This document shows, one piece after another, positions 35,867 to 47,800 of a DNA stretch of 64,000 bases (its first letter is position 1; every line of letters begins with the position of its first letter). The notes beneath the pieces are model-generated. The model ran no database searches, was not told the DNA's origin, and saw only the letters and a list, made by a program, of their open reading frames with translations. The DNA comes from Rostratula benghalensis (lineage: Eukaryota > Chordata > Aves > Charadriiformes > Rostratulidae), in NCBI GenBank assembly GCA_013399305.1, contig VXAI01000046.1, forward strand, positions 5,283,391 to 5,347,390, written 5' to 3'. A program made the position numbers and the translations under genes.

Positions 35867-36185
35867 GCTTTGGGAACCACGATTCATTGCCTTTCCCCTT
35901 TCTTTGAGGTTAATTCAGCAGTTAGAGCTCTTTTGGAGACCTTGGACCCATTGCTTCCTTCCCATACCTGACCTCTGCTTTATTTTGGTGCATTTTCCTC
36001 CTTTAAAAATGGGAAAAGCAAAACACCTGTGGGGCTTTGGGAACCACGATTCATTGCCTTTCCCCTTTCTTTGAGGTTAATTCAGCAGTTAGAGCTCTTT
36101 TGGAGACCTTTGACCCGTCGCTTCCTTCCCATACCTCACTTCTGCTTTATTTTGGTGCATTTTCCATCTTTAAAAATGGGAAAAA
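35867..36185 (+). repeat. 167-bp tandem duplication
   Basis: A unit starting GCTTTGGGAACCACGATTCA at 35867 recurs at 36034 in the same orientation. The second copy runs to about 36185. The copies differ at only a handful of positions (for example GACCTTGGACCCATTGC against GACCTTTGACCCGTCGC). The duplication therefore looks recent. The duplicated frame gives two similar 45-residue peptide stretches, but there is no other sign of coding. Confidence 0.95.
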
Positions 36186-36294
36186 GAAAAAAGGAAAAAA
36201 TAATAATTAAAAAAAAACCCCAAACCAAAATAACTCAACCCACCTCAACCCTTCAGTCTTTTCTGTGACAAGAGGAGAGTGTTTCCCTTCATCT

Positions 36295-36400
36295 GAGAAA
36301 GTCTTCGAAAAATCAATATATAATCTACCTGTAATAACCTCACACTTAGGGAAATTATTTCAAATCGCGTCTGTTTGGGGAGAGGGTAATTTAGACCGGC
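36295..36400. promoter_or_regulatory. AT-rich complex block, possible conserved element
   Basis: Non-repetitive sequence with ATCAATATATAATCTACC and GGAAATTATTTCAAATC lies between the tandem duplication and GC-rich DNA. Composition is the only support. Confidence 0.2.
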
Positions 36401-37398
36401 TTCCCCCGGGGATTGCTCTTCCCGTCAGCACATGGCTCAGCCCCCTGAGCCGTGGGTTGACGGAGCAGAGCAGCCTCCTTCACCCCAGGAGGGGCTCCCC
36501 AAATTCACCCGGGTCTCCCGCTGGGCTCCCGTGGTCGGTTGAAACCCCCCCCCCAACGCCCGTCCCGCTCCACTCCAAAAACCCCAATTTGTGTTCAAGA
36601 GCCGTTCGCCTGCGGGGCTGGAAAAGAAATTCTCCCCTGCAGAATAAACGGGGAGAAAAATGGTGCTTTTTTGGTAACAATCAGAAGCCAGCCTCGGCAC
36701 CCGTCTGAAACACAGCATTAAGCAGCTCTGCGGGCACCAGAAGTGGGTACCAATTAGAAAAATAAAAAAGAGAAAGCCCGCTTGAGATGCCTTAAGCCCA
36801 TAAGGGACAGTGCCTGGATGTTTTTCTCCCTCTCACAGCACTTAAGCCCCTCTCCCACTCCTCTTGAGCATCTTTAAGCTTTTCTTCAGCATTCACCAAA
36901 GACAGAGGCTCATGTAACCATAAATCCAAGCCAGATGGGATCCTCCTGCTTTTTCCCACTTCCCTGGGCAGAAGGGGCAGTGGGTTTCCAAGCACATGGA
37001 GGAGCCCAGCAAGAGCTGGGCACTTGGTACAAGTCCAGCCTCTGTTTTTAACGACTGCCAGCATCACTGACAGCTCCTTTTGGCAAATCAAGGGTATTCC
37101 TCAGAGCAGAGGACCTTCCAGTAACACACCACATCAGGCAAGCCTTTTGGAAAAGGCAGCCGAGCATCATTAGCGTGTTTTGGGGACAAGAGAGGGGCTT
37201 TGATGGTATTTATGCCTGCCTGGGGCTCAGCCTACATCCCTGGCTCCTCTCGGGGAGACCCAGCACACCCCAGGCCTGCAGCGAACACTTTCCACTTGGT
37301 CATCTTTGAAAGGGGCTGAAAAGAAGTGCCAGCAGTAAAAGAGTGTGAGTTTTATACACTATGCTGGGGAAACTGGGGATGTACAGGTAAAACTGAGA
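36401..37398. other. Non-coding stretch
   Basis: No supported gene. A C-run near 36546 and otherwise unique sequence. Confidence 0.5.
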
Positions 37399-37404
37399 TA
37401 CATA

Positions 37405-37522
37405 AACCATAGGATGGTTCAGGTTGGAAGGGATTAAAGATTGTCTAGTTCCAACCTTCCTGCCCTGGGCAGGGACACCTCCAGCTAGACCAAGGTTGCT
37501 CAAAGCCCTGTCCACCCTTGCT
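37405..37522 (-). repeat. CR1 LINE 3' end fragment
   Basis: The fragment reads ACCATAGGATGGTTCAGGTT, then GGAAGGGATTAAAGATTGTC, AGTTCCAACC, GGGCAGGGACACC and GACCAAGGTTGCTCAAAGCC. It is the reverse complement of the CR1 3' end. It is a truncated copy, slightly more diverged than the copy at 50.6 kb. Confidence 0.95.
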
Positions 37523-39827
37523 TTGAGCTAAATCCCCTGAGCTAAAGCCTTCCCAAAGGTGAAATTAAAAAAAAAAAAAACACGTGAAATGAGCCAGCTC
37601 TAACCTCTGCCCTACCCTGGGGTCTCCTCCCCAAGCGCAGATTTCCCCTGTTTACAACTAAATATCTTCCCTTCAAAAAGGTATGCTCATTAACGTGGCA
37701 CAGCTGCCCCCAAGGAACCTGGCAGGGAAAGGGCTGCCTGGCCCTGGCCACCGAGGTGCTGACACCCCCAAGGTGCACGTGGCATCCCATGTTCAACACA
37801 GTCCAAATTTTGCTGATGCTGCAGTTCCTTAGCCTTTTTTTCAGCGTTCACAGTAAAACAAGATTATCCATTTTCTCTGGCAATCGCCTGCTCCTTGGCA
37901 GATGGGACTTTTCAAGGCACTTCAGCTACGGTGACACAATGAGGGACTCGTTAAGGCAGCATCACGGGAGGGTAATGAGAGGCTGGGGATGGCCCCTGCT
38001 GACCTGGGCAGGGTTCAGGCATCAGCAGCAACGCCAGCACCACCCCATCAGTTTGTGCTACTTAGCCCTCTGCTGAGTGCCAAGCAGAAAGAGAAAAAAA
38101 CCCCAAATCCTGGGATACAGGCTTGGCTCTGGCTCTCACTCACTTCACAGCTACCCGTGCCGCTCCTGGCTCCAGCCCCGGACGGTTTCCAGGCCTCCAT
38201 CACTTCTTAACACATTTTATTTTATTATTTTATTTTTCTCTGGACTCTTGTGAAATTAAATGCCGCTGAATTTACTTTGCAGAAAACTCTGCATCCTGCT
38301 GGTGCTTTTCTGCCAGCTGTGACCTCATCCCCCAGCAACTGGATTTGGGAGCAAATTAATAGGTCCAGTCCATTAATTAATTGCAACTGACTCGCTGGGT
38401 GAACCGGACCCACATCTCTCCTTCACGATCTGCCCAGGAACCGCTCCAGATCCCTGCTTGGAGAGCACTTACAATCTTTTTCACATCAGCAAAGTGGTTT
38501 GGACGAGCGCTTCCCAGTGTGTAGGCTATTAGTGGACCTTGAATTATCCCCTACTCGGCTCCTGGACCCCAACCCCAAAATAAAGAGGGGGGAGGGGGAC
38601 ACACACGCCATTAAAAGCAGCAGTTCACAGAGCAGCACCTCCGGGCATCAAAGCTTCTGTAGTCAAGGTAATGCTGAGCATCACAGAGGCACATTTAGAG
38701 ATAGGAACCAGCCGAAAGCAAACGCTCCAGCAAAATCTCTAAACATTGCATATATATTTTCAGTTTATTCGCTGGGCCTGCCTCCCCTCCGAATCTTATT
38801 TGCTGGTGTGGTGTGTGTCGTGCTTGGCTTTTTCTTTTTCCTTTCCTCCCCCCCCGCCCCGATTCTCCCCGGGAGAACTTAATAAATCTTTGAAATCATC
38901 AAAAAGAAATGCAGCTTCAACACTTGGAGAGCGCGGTTAAGTTACTTCCCGGCAACATAAACTAAGGCTGTAAAGTCAAACATTTCCATGCTGTAATGCC
39001 AGATGAAAACAAGGAGGTTGGGAGGAGAGGGAGTGGGAAGGGTCCCGCTTTGGTTCTCCCATCGCCAGGGGGCTAGAAAAGGCTAGAAAAGCCTAGAAAG
39101 CCTGCGTCTGGCTGATGGTGCTGCAATTTCAGGTCTTCTCATTCAGGTGGTTGTCTCTGCCTGACCCCGCTCCCAGGTGGATGCTGGCTCGACGAAGTGC
39201 ACCTCCACCGAGGGGCACGGCCACCAGTGGCTTCCATAAGGGACCAGTGGAAAGAGACTGAACCCCCCAGGGGCTGCCCCCCTCCCTCTCCTCCCTCTTT
39301 TTGTCTTTGAATAACGTTTAACAAGCGTTTGGAAGATGGGCACTGCGGCCCAAGCAAACCAAACCCCCTCTGGCTGTCCCCTAAGGGAGGAGGCTGGTGG
39401 CACTCACCCGCTACAGGACCAGGGGATGGATGCAGGCAGGACCAGGGATGCAGGCAAGCAGGATTACCATGGCAACGCAGCAAAAAAGCAGCGTGGCAGC
39501 AGCCCCCAAGAGGTGAAATGGGTCAGGAGAAACTTTGCTGCCAGGGAAGGCACAGGGACACAGGTCCTCCAGCAACAGGGAGGTATCAGGGCTCCCACAA
39601 ACCCCCCTCCACCCTGGAAGCCAGGGGTGAGGTGGGGACCCTGCAGCCAGGTCCTTGTGGTGGGGTCCTTCATCCTTCCCCGGTGCTGGGGAGCTGTGGG
39701 TAATTGCCTTGCAGATTGCCAAGGCTGTGCCTTGCCCTTGATTTACTCTCTTAAACCTCCTGCTTTCTAAATCTTGCTTTATTAGTATTACCACACAGCA
39801 GAGCACAATTAGCAGTATATTAGCAAT

Positions 39828-39850
39828 AAAAAAAAAAAAAAAAAAAAAAA
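39828..39850 (+). repeat. 23-base poly-A tract
   Basis: The A-run begins within AATAAA. No upstream retroelement is recognised. Confidence 0.9.
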
Positions 39851-40854
39851 GCAACCAGAGCCAAAAATACCACCGGTTATTGTTTTAAATCCTGCATCTG
39901 CCGGATGGTTGCAGACACATGCTCCCCCCAGCCCCAGCTGTGGTGCCACCCCGACCCCATGGGCAAGGGGGACCCCCAGCACCCTGCTGCCCCATAGCAC
40001 CAGGGCAGCAGCTAATTCCCCCACCTCAAGAGCTTTTACTCGGTGCTGCAGCAGGGCCGATGCTAATCCTGGCCACGTTTAACCATTTATATTGATTACC
40101 CTGTCAGCTCATTTGAATAATTAAAACCAGATGGAGCCCTTTTATGTGTTTAAGGGAACAACACCAGGAGCATCCCTGGAGCTGTGCATTTTTGGTGGAG
40201 GGAGCTGAGGGGCGTAGGGGAGGCCAGGCAGCTTTTGCTGTCAAATCGTTCTTTTGGTGACATTTGCCACCCTGTGTGGAACCTCCCATGTCCCCACTGC
40301 CACCTCTGGAGACAGGGTGGTGGCATCAGCTCAGTTCCCACCCCAGAGCCCATTGGAGGCAACCAACAGCATCCCTGCTCTTATTTATACAGAAATAATT
40401 GCTGTTGTACACTGATGCCGTGCCTTATACAAACAGCATTAAAAACGCCAGCCAGCCACAAACCTGACAAACAGCAGCAAATACATTAATCCAGTGCCAA
40501 CAGCCAAATATTCCAGTGTCAACCTGTGTGTAAGGATGGGGATTGGGGTGAGGGGGGTGGGTTGTCCCGGCATCCAGCCCTCCCTTGGCATCGTGACCTC
40601 CTCAACCCTCCCTAACCCCCCCTCCTTCAGCTCCTGCTCCAAAACCTCACCCATTTTCAAGCCCTGGAGAGAAGCTCTCGCATCAGCTGGGTGTCTGCCA
40701 GGGACCTGTGGCTTCTTCAAACGGATGGGCGACACCAGCTCAGATCTGGTTACTTGTTATTCCACCGTCTTTTCAAAGCCAGTAAAATATTCCTGGCATG
40801 GCGCTGGTTATGCACTCCTGCCATCGAGCAGGGATGAGTTATCTCCACAGAAAG

Positions 40855-40990
40855 AAGCATAGATTAATATGTCAAATGAAAATGAACTATTGGCAGAATA
40901 AGATGAAAACGCGATGGCCAGCGATAGGGAGAAAAGGAGAAGAAAAAAGAAAATGAAGCTTCTCGGGAGGACAGGAACATTAAAAATTGA
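40855..40990. promoter_or_regulatory. AT-rich complex block, possible conserved element
   Basis: Non-repetitive sequence with ATAGATTAATATGTCAAATG and AATGAACTATTGG is flanked by GC-rich DNA. Composition is the only support. Confidence 0.2.
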
Positions 40991-41968
40991 GTAATTGGTC
41001 AGCGCCGGTGAAGTTGGATGGAGTTTGAAGACACTGTGCGAGGCAAGGACCTGCCTTGCACATCTTCTCCTGCCCAGGGATGGGGTGGGGGAGGACCACG
41101 CTGGGAACCTCATCTTGACAAGGGGACAGCTACCCTGGGTCAGGGCAGGGGGACATCCCACATCAGCCCTGACCACCACATTGGACTTTGCCGTGTTGGT
41201 TATTGTGCTGTGTGATCCAGCTCTCCACCAAGCCTTGGGTGCTTGGCAGGCTGGGGAGGGAACAGGAGAGGGACGGGGACGTGGGTGCAGTCCTGCTCCT
41301 GGAATGGGGACATTTTCATTCAGGGGACACTAAGCCACCTTCACCTACCACATCACAATGTAGCTCCCATCTGCTGGCACGGGAATGCAGGTCTCGGGGG
41401 AGACATCGCCACTCCCAGCACCACATCCTTGGCTGCCTGAGCCCAGCCCATCTACCAGATGGGACTCCATCTCCATCTCCATCTGAGCAGGGATGATAGG
41501 CAGGGCTTCGTGGGAGGGGCTCTGGGGAGGGCTCTGGCTTCTGCCGTGTTCCTGAAATGGAGCTCCAGGAGCCAGGAGCTGCACCACAGCTCCTCCAGAA
41601 ACGTCAGCTTTCAGAGGTCCCCAAGCCCAGCACGTCTGTAGCAGGTCAGAAGCTGGTGGCAACCTGAGCTGCTGGGAGCAGCTCTCCCCTTGCAGCACGC
41701 CACCGGTCTCACCCATAACTCCCATTCTGCTCAAAATCCCACTCCAGGGTGCTTTGAACCTTCTGGACCAGCTGCAGAAGATGCCTGCAGCAGGACACTC
41801 CAGCAGGTCTCCATCCCACCAGCAAGACCCATGGTGTCCCCTCCTGCCTTCCTCCAGCACCATCGCTGCCCTGCTCCATACTCTTTGCCTCCAATCTGCC
41901 CCTCACCGCGGCATCCGGCCCTGCTTTTCTTTCCCAGCTCCCAGAGATAAACACCACCAGTGGAGCTC

Positions 41969-41988
41969 AAAAAAAAAAAAAAAAAAAA
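41969..41988 (+). repeat. 20-base poly-A tract
   Basis: A homopolymer with no recognisable element upstream. Confidence 0.9.
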
Positions 41989-44101
41989 TGTTTTTCCAAG
42001 CAGAAACGGGTGTGCTCCAGCAGTGCCTCACAGAAACCTCACAATTCACAGGTGTTTATTGTCCGGGACGAGCAGTCGAGCCTGGTTTGTTTTACTTAGT
42101 ACCTGGAAATAGATATTTCCCAGTGTTTTGACGCGTTTAGGTGCCTGGATTTTGATGGATCGTGCCCACGAGCAGCAGGCTGGCGGGTTTCTCTTTCCTC
42201 TCCTCCCAGCAGACTCCCACGCTTCAGCACGAGCCCCAGCCCTGCTCGGCGTCACGGGGAGGTGGCCGTGGAGCCCCGAGCCCAGGCAGGGGGGCTGCAG
42301 CCTCCCCTCCCGCTCCTCGGAGGAGAAAAGAGGCCAAAAAGGATCCCTCTCCCTGCCTGCCTCTTGCTGCCTCTGTCAGAGATGATAAGAATTAATTAAA
42401 TTTCCCTGCCTTTCCTCTGCCTTTGTAAGTGCCCGGGGGATTTATCAGCTGCCTCCACCACGGGGTCTATCTGATTTAAGGAAGGGAGGGGTGTGGGGGG
42501 GATACCTATATACTCCGTTACATGTGTCTTAATATTGCAGACAGGATATCACCCCTGAGCGCCAAACAAATTGGGATGGGAGCTCGTGGGCAAGGCTGGG
42601 AGGGGAAGGGGAGCAGCCTGGCAAATGGCACTAACAAAAGTCCCTTTGCTGGGACCGGACCCAGCATCCTTTCCCTGCCCCCCTCCCCAGCACCATTGCA
42701 AGGGCAGATGCCACCAGTGTCCCCAGGGCAGGACCCCAAAGGTGTACAGGATCCATGCTTCAGCAGATATCAGGGGTGGGACTGCCCCATCCCTTAGTTC
42801 TGGCCAAGATTTAAGGCCGTTTGCAGCGTTGCTGCTTTATTCCCCAGTGCCCAGGGCACCACAGCATCCCCCCCAAGGCAGTGCTAGAGAAGGATGCCAT
42901 GGGGGGGTCCCTCCCACCCTGCAAATCACCCCATCTCTGCTGGGCTAATAGCCAGGCAGGAGATGATGCAGAGGTATAAGGGATGGCTCCCTCCAAAAAT
43001 CAAGTCCCACTCCATCCCCACGCAAAGAGCTTTTACCCTCGGAGATCCAATGCCCCAGCAAGTGGCGTCCTCCCACCCATTGCAGGCCACCCTGTGCCTT
43101 CTGCCCCGTCCTTGCCCCCTGGGGGGTGTCAGGGCTGTAAAAGCCTTTGGTGGAGGGGCTTGCCATGAATCACACTGAATTTAGAGCCAAGCTGCGGGGA
43201 AGGGAATTATATAACTCTCAGGAGACAGGCTGGCGGCGAGTGAACATCCATCATGCACAAATTCTGGATTATTTACCAGGGCTGGATCTCGCCAAGAGAA
43301 ACACCCCCTGTACCGGACAGTCTGCAAATGGATTCAGCCGTGGGGACCTATTCAGCAAATGAAAAGTCTCTGTCTCGCTTGTCAGAGCAAACTAGGGGTG
43401 TTGATGTCCCTTCCCCAGGTCCCTCAGCCCACGGGATGAGCCCAGCACCCAGCACAGGGTGAGGTCTCAGCTCTTGTCCCCCTCCATCGTACAGCCCGGT
43501 TCCTGGAGGTGGAGGAGTCTGGCAGCCGTGCCAACCAGCTCTTTTATGAGCAGCACTTAATTATCCTCCCTTTTAAAACGTTTCACATCATAAACCTGGG
43601 ATGGAGTGGAGGAAGGTGATTATTCTGCTGCTTGCTGTCCCTTGCTGGGGGCCAGTGGCCCGTTTAGGGAGGTCTGCTCAAAACCAGGACCCAGCCTCTC
43701 TGACTCTGGCAGGCTCTTATCCCCTCCCCAAGGCAAGATCCCACCTTCACCAGCACAAACGCCAAGCCCTGGGCAAGCAGCAGCCTTCCTCCCCCTCCAC
43801 CAGGAGGAAGAGGAAGGGCAGAGCTCATTTACACAGCGGGAGGCAGAGCGACACATCCCCACTTGGCACTGAATTAAGACCCGCACGGGAAGATTGAGGG
43901 AGGTGAGACACAGAACCTCAGACGTGCATCACGGCCATCAAGAGCCCCCATCAAATCACTGTCCCCTCAGCGTTGACAGCCTTAAATCAAGGCAACTGAA
44001 GGGGCAGGAGATGCTCTCCGAAGCTCAGCCCAGGTGGCCACAGGGCTCCCTGTGATATACGAGAGCAATCTTCCCTAGACACCAGGCTGTATTTTGCTCT
44101 T

Positions 44102-44125
44102 CCAATGGCCATACCTGGCCATTGG
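44102..44125. repeat. Short inverted repeat
   Basis: CCAATGGCCA, four bases (TACC), then TGGCCATTGG is a perfect 10-bp stem. It is likely incidental, although it contains two inverted CCAAT boxes. Confidence 0.9.
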
Positions 44126-44689
44126 ATCCCACCCTTCAGGAGCACCATTTCTCTGCCTGGCTCCTAACAGCAGCTTTAGGAGTGGAGTAAGATGCTCCTG
44201 CATGATGGACCAAGACCTAAATGAAACCTTAGATGCATAAATAAACCCCTAATTGTGCCATGCTACACTCCTTAGATGTAGGCACACGCAGAAGTGTTTC
44301 ATCACCTAGGGAGGGATTGAAGCTTTAAAACAAAGGCAAGATGTGCAAATCCTGCATTTTAGATTTTTCCAGAATTTGGCGAGTATGATGGCCTGTGGCT
44401 TGTCCTTGCATTCGGCAAACACTTGGAGCTCAGGATGTGCCCTGTGAGCTCGCCGTTTCTGACCTGCTTTCCAACAGTCCTCCATCCCACAAAGAGAAAG
44501 GTGGATGGATGTTCAGCCCTGAAACCTTTGTGCCTGCAGGTGTTTATCCATCAGATGCTGCAGTCCTGCTCCCAAAGCGCCTCAAAGAGAGGGAAAACGA
44601 CTCAATCTGTCCCAAACGCTGAGTTTTTAGGAGGGGTTTTGGAACCGTTCCCAACCCAGAGACTTTATATCGGTTCTTTCTGCGCTGCT

Positions 44690-44895
44690 TTCCTTAAATT
44701 GGCAGTAAAAATTCAGGGAGACTAAAAGTCTGTGATTTGTACTTTGCACATGGGAAGCGGAACAATCTTTTGTTCATTTACTGTGACAACTGCAGTTCAG
44801 ATTTAATTATTTACGATAATGTTCCAAGGCGCATTAGGGAATGTTCTCTTAGTTCGTAAAAAATAACGACGCCTTAGTACTGAGTGGCATCTAGC
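44690..44895. promoter_or_regulatory. AT-rich block with inverted SOX-type sites
   Basis: The block is non-repetitive and AT-rich. At 44760-44775 GAACAA is followed by four bases (TCTT) and TTGTTC, a perfect inverted repeat of the SOX core AACAA with the spacing seen in SOXE dimer sites. TTTAATTATTTACG and GTACTTTGCACATG lie nearby. The SOXE dimer architecture is established knowledge, and its use here is inference. Confidence 0.3.
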
Positions 44896-47800
44896 TACGG
44901 GCTCTGCTATTGCACCAGCAGAGGCACGTGTGGCTCCAGGAGCAAAGAGGAGGCTTCATCCCTCACCTGGTTGTGGTTTGAACCCATGCTTCCTTCCCCC
45001 AGGAGACGAGCCCCATATGGCCCTTCATCCTGGGATGCGTGTTGATGGCTCACAGGCTCCCTCAACAATTCCCACAGCCCCACCTGAGCATCAGGCCCAC
45101 CGAAAGGGTTGTGTCCCAATGGGATTTTCTTGTCCCTCGGAACAGTAGCTCTGCTGGAGCAATGCTCCCCTGATTCATTCAGAGCCAGGGCCTTTGCTCA
45201 GCAAAACGTGTCCTTCAACACCCCAGTTTTCCCAAAGCCACCAGAAAGTTAGTAGATGTGCTGTGCCGTCATCCAGGAGGGTGAGGAGACCAAGACAGGG
45301 TGCCTGCAGTGCCAGGAAGCACAACCAGGACCAAGGGATGGAGGTCACCAAGGGAGGGGACACAGCAGGATCCCTCCATCAGCATCTCATGCTGCTGCAG
45401 CTTCTGCACCAGCCATCAAAGCTCCAACAGCACTGGTCCCAGCCTGATGCTCCCCTGGCTGGTTAATCCACATGAGCCTCATTTCCTTCCCCTTTCCCTT
45501 ACCACCTTACAGATTGCATTTGTCAGCAGTAAAGGGGAGGTGGCACAGGTGGGGCAGGGCAGATAAAATCATTCTTCAGCCTTAATTTTTCTTGGCTGGT
45601 TAAGAAGAACCCTTGGAACTGGAGCAGCAGGACCAGTTGTGGGAGCAGGACCACTGCAAGGGGACTGGCGTGGCTAACTTTCGTCTTGGTACCCACATAG
45701 CACCCCAGTGTGAACCTCTGTCACCTTAGAGAGGCTTGAGAACGAGAAGTTGTCTCCCACAGGTGTGTTTTTCTTCCCCACTCCTAGGATAGAGCCTGCA
45801 AGCCCCATACCCTCCTGGAGCTGCCATCCACCACTTGCTGCCCGGCCCCAACACACTTCGTATTTCGCTCCTTGGCTGTTTGCCCTCACGTAAACACCCT
45901 CTGGCCCACCTCAGCATTTCTTCCAGCAGTCACTGTACCAGCACACACTGACACTTTTTACTGTGTCCTTCTCCATTAGTCACAGGAATTAGGAAAGACA
46001 GTTGGTATTTCATCATTAAATGCGTCACATCCAATAAATTGATCATTATTCTCTGCTGATTAGCGGCAAGGTTTCCATCAGATTAGAGCAGTTATAGGTG
46101 GTTTTCCCCCCCCCATCTTCAAGGAGTAGCACGGTTTCTCTTAAGATCTGTTATAATCAAAGGATTAGAGCTCTGGAAATGTCCTTTGCATACATGGGAA
46201 GGTTTTGTGGTTTGGGTTGGGGTTTTTTTCCTGCTCTCCTAACTCTCACAAAGAGCCTGCTTTGAAACCCTGGCTCCCAGCTCCACGGTACTGCCTGTAC
46301 CTGACCTGGTTTTAATTTTAGTCTTGCCTGAATCTGCCACCAGCTCATTTAGTTGTAGCATTGAAAGCTCTCTATACAGTCAGCCACAGGGTCAGCTCAC
46401 AGATTTTTATTACAATCACCGAACCCAGCCGTATTCTGTGGCTCTGACCCAACTCCTGGCTGCCAGACACCTTCCCCTTTCGGGGCTGTGGACCCCCACC
46501 TCCTCCTGCACCCCTCCAATGCTTTTGGGATGGAGCAGAGACCCCTCCCCTCTCACAGCCCCATGCCACAGCAGGGTTGTCAATGGCAGGATTTGCATCA
46601 CATCCACAGCTTCGCAGGCTGCAGAGAAAATGAGAGGTGGATATTTTCTTCTGGGACATTTCCAGCATCTCTAGCACAGCAAGCCATGCCCTGGAAAGAG
46701 CTGACCCAGCTGCCCAGTTAGAGCCATGATGGGCCAAGCAAGACGTAAGAGCACAAAAATTCCAATGAATATTCATTTAAAAACTCGCTCAAATATTCCC
46801 AAGGTAAATTTGGCTCCGTATTAATTTTGCCCTGCACGCTAAGCACTTTGTTATTGCAGAGATAAAGCTGCACAGCCAGATAGAACCTGGTTCTCTCTCA
46901 CCAGCACAGGAGGATTTAAATACCCCAGGCTGGCCTGGCTCTGAAGCAGTATTCCATTGCCTTGCACCTCTTCCACCGTGGATGTCACCACACGTGGTGG
47001 AAGGACCATCTTCTCCACCAGCAGAGCTGCAGCCAGGAGGAGAGCAGCAGGTCCCACCAGGCTGCGGGAGCCCTTTCAGTTTGCATTTTTCCAGAGGTAT
47101 GGGGAAAAAAAAGCACACTCTGAAAATAGCCACGTAAATACTCTCGCTGGAAATTCGATTCAATTACTTTTGTTGACCTCCGAGGTAACCCTCGCCAAGG
47201 CTTTTGCTGAGTCTCACAAGTCATGAAGAACATGGCAACGTAATTAGCCAGCAGAGACCAGAGCAGTGAATCCCAACAGGAGGCAACACTTCCCCAAACA
47301 GACCCAGCTGCCCAAGTTCCTCTTTCCATCCCAGCTCCTCCTTCAATCCCAGCAGCTCCAGCTTTCAGGACCCAAGGCCACCGCTCCATGGGGCAGGCCA
47401 GAGCACGTCCCAATTCATTGATGCCCTTCTTGTCCATTCCCATTCCTTCCACCTTGCATTTCTTCCCAGGCTGTAACTGGGAAGATGGCCAGGTGTGTGG
47501 ACGTGTTTGTCATCCAGTTCCTCTTTCTGTCCACTCCACAACCCAAGATTCATACGTACATCTACATTCATCATTCCTATGTGCTGCTCTGGCATTAATG
47601 TCCTCATGAGCATCACTGGAATGCTTGGGAGATAATGATTTTGCATCTTTAATGGCTCCTTCAATATCTGTAACCAGCTCAGTCTTTGCCTGGGTTGAGT
47701 CTCTGTCTTACCAGGAGGTCTCTAATTGCAGGATGATGTGTCTGTTCAGCTGGCTGATCACCAATCACTCTGTCAGCCAGGCCCTCCAAGCAGCACCTGG

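Larger units (their letters stand above)
37523..44689. other. Seven-kilobase gene-free stretch
   Basis: No supported gene. It contains A-tracts (37567-37580, 39828-39850 and 41969-41988), a GGCTAGAAAA-type triplet repeat (about 39072-39100), an AT-rich block at 40855-40990, a CpG-moderate patch at about 42120-42330 and a short perfect hairpin at 44102-44125. Confidence 0.45.

Noticed and set aside
35811..36268. Two similar peptides in the duplicated region
   Set aside because: The similarity comes from the DNA duplication itself, and there are no splice sites, start context or domain.
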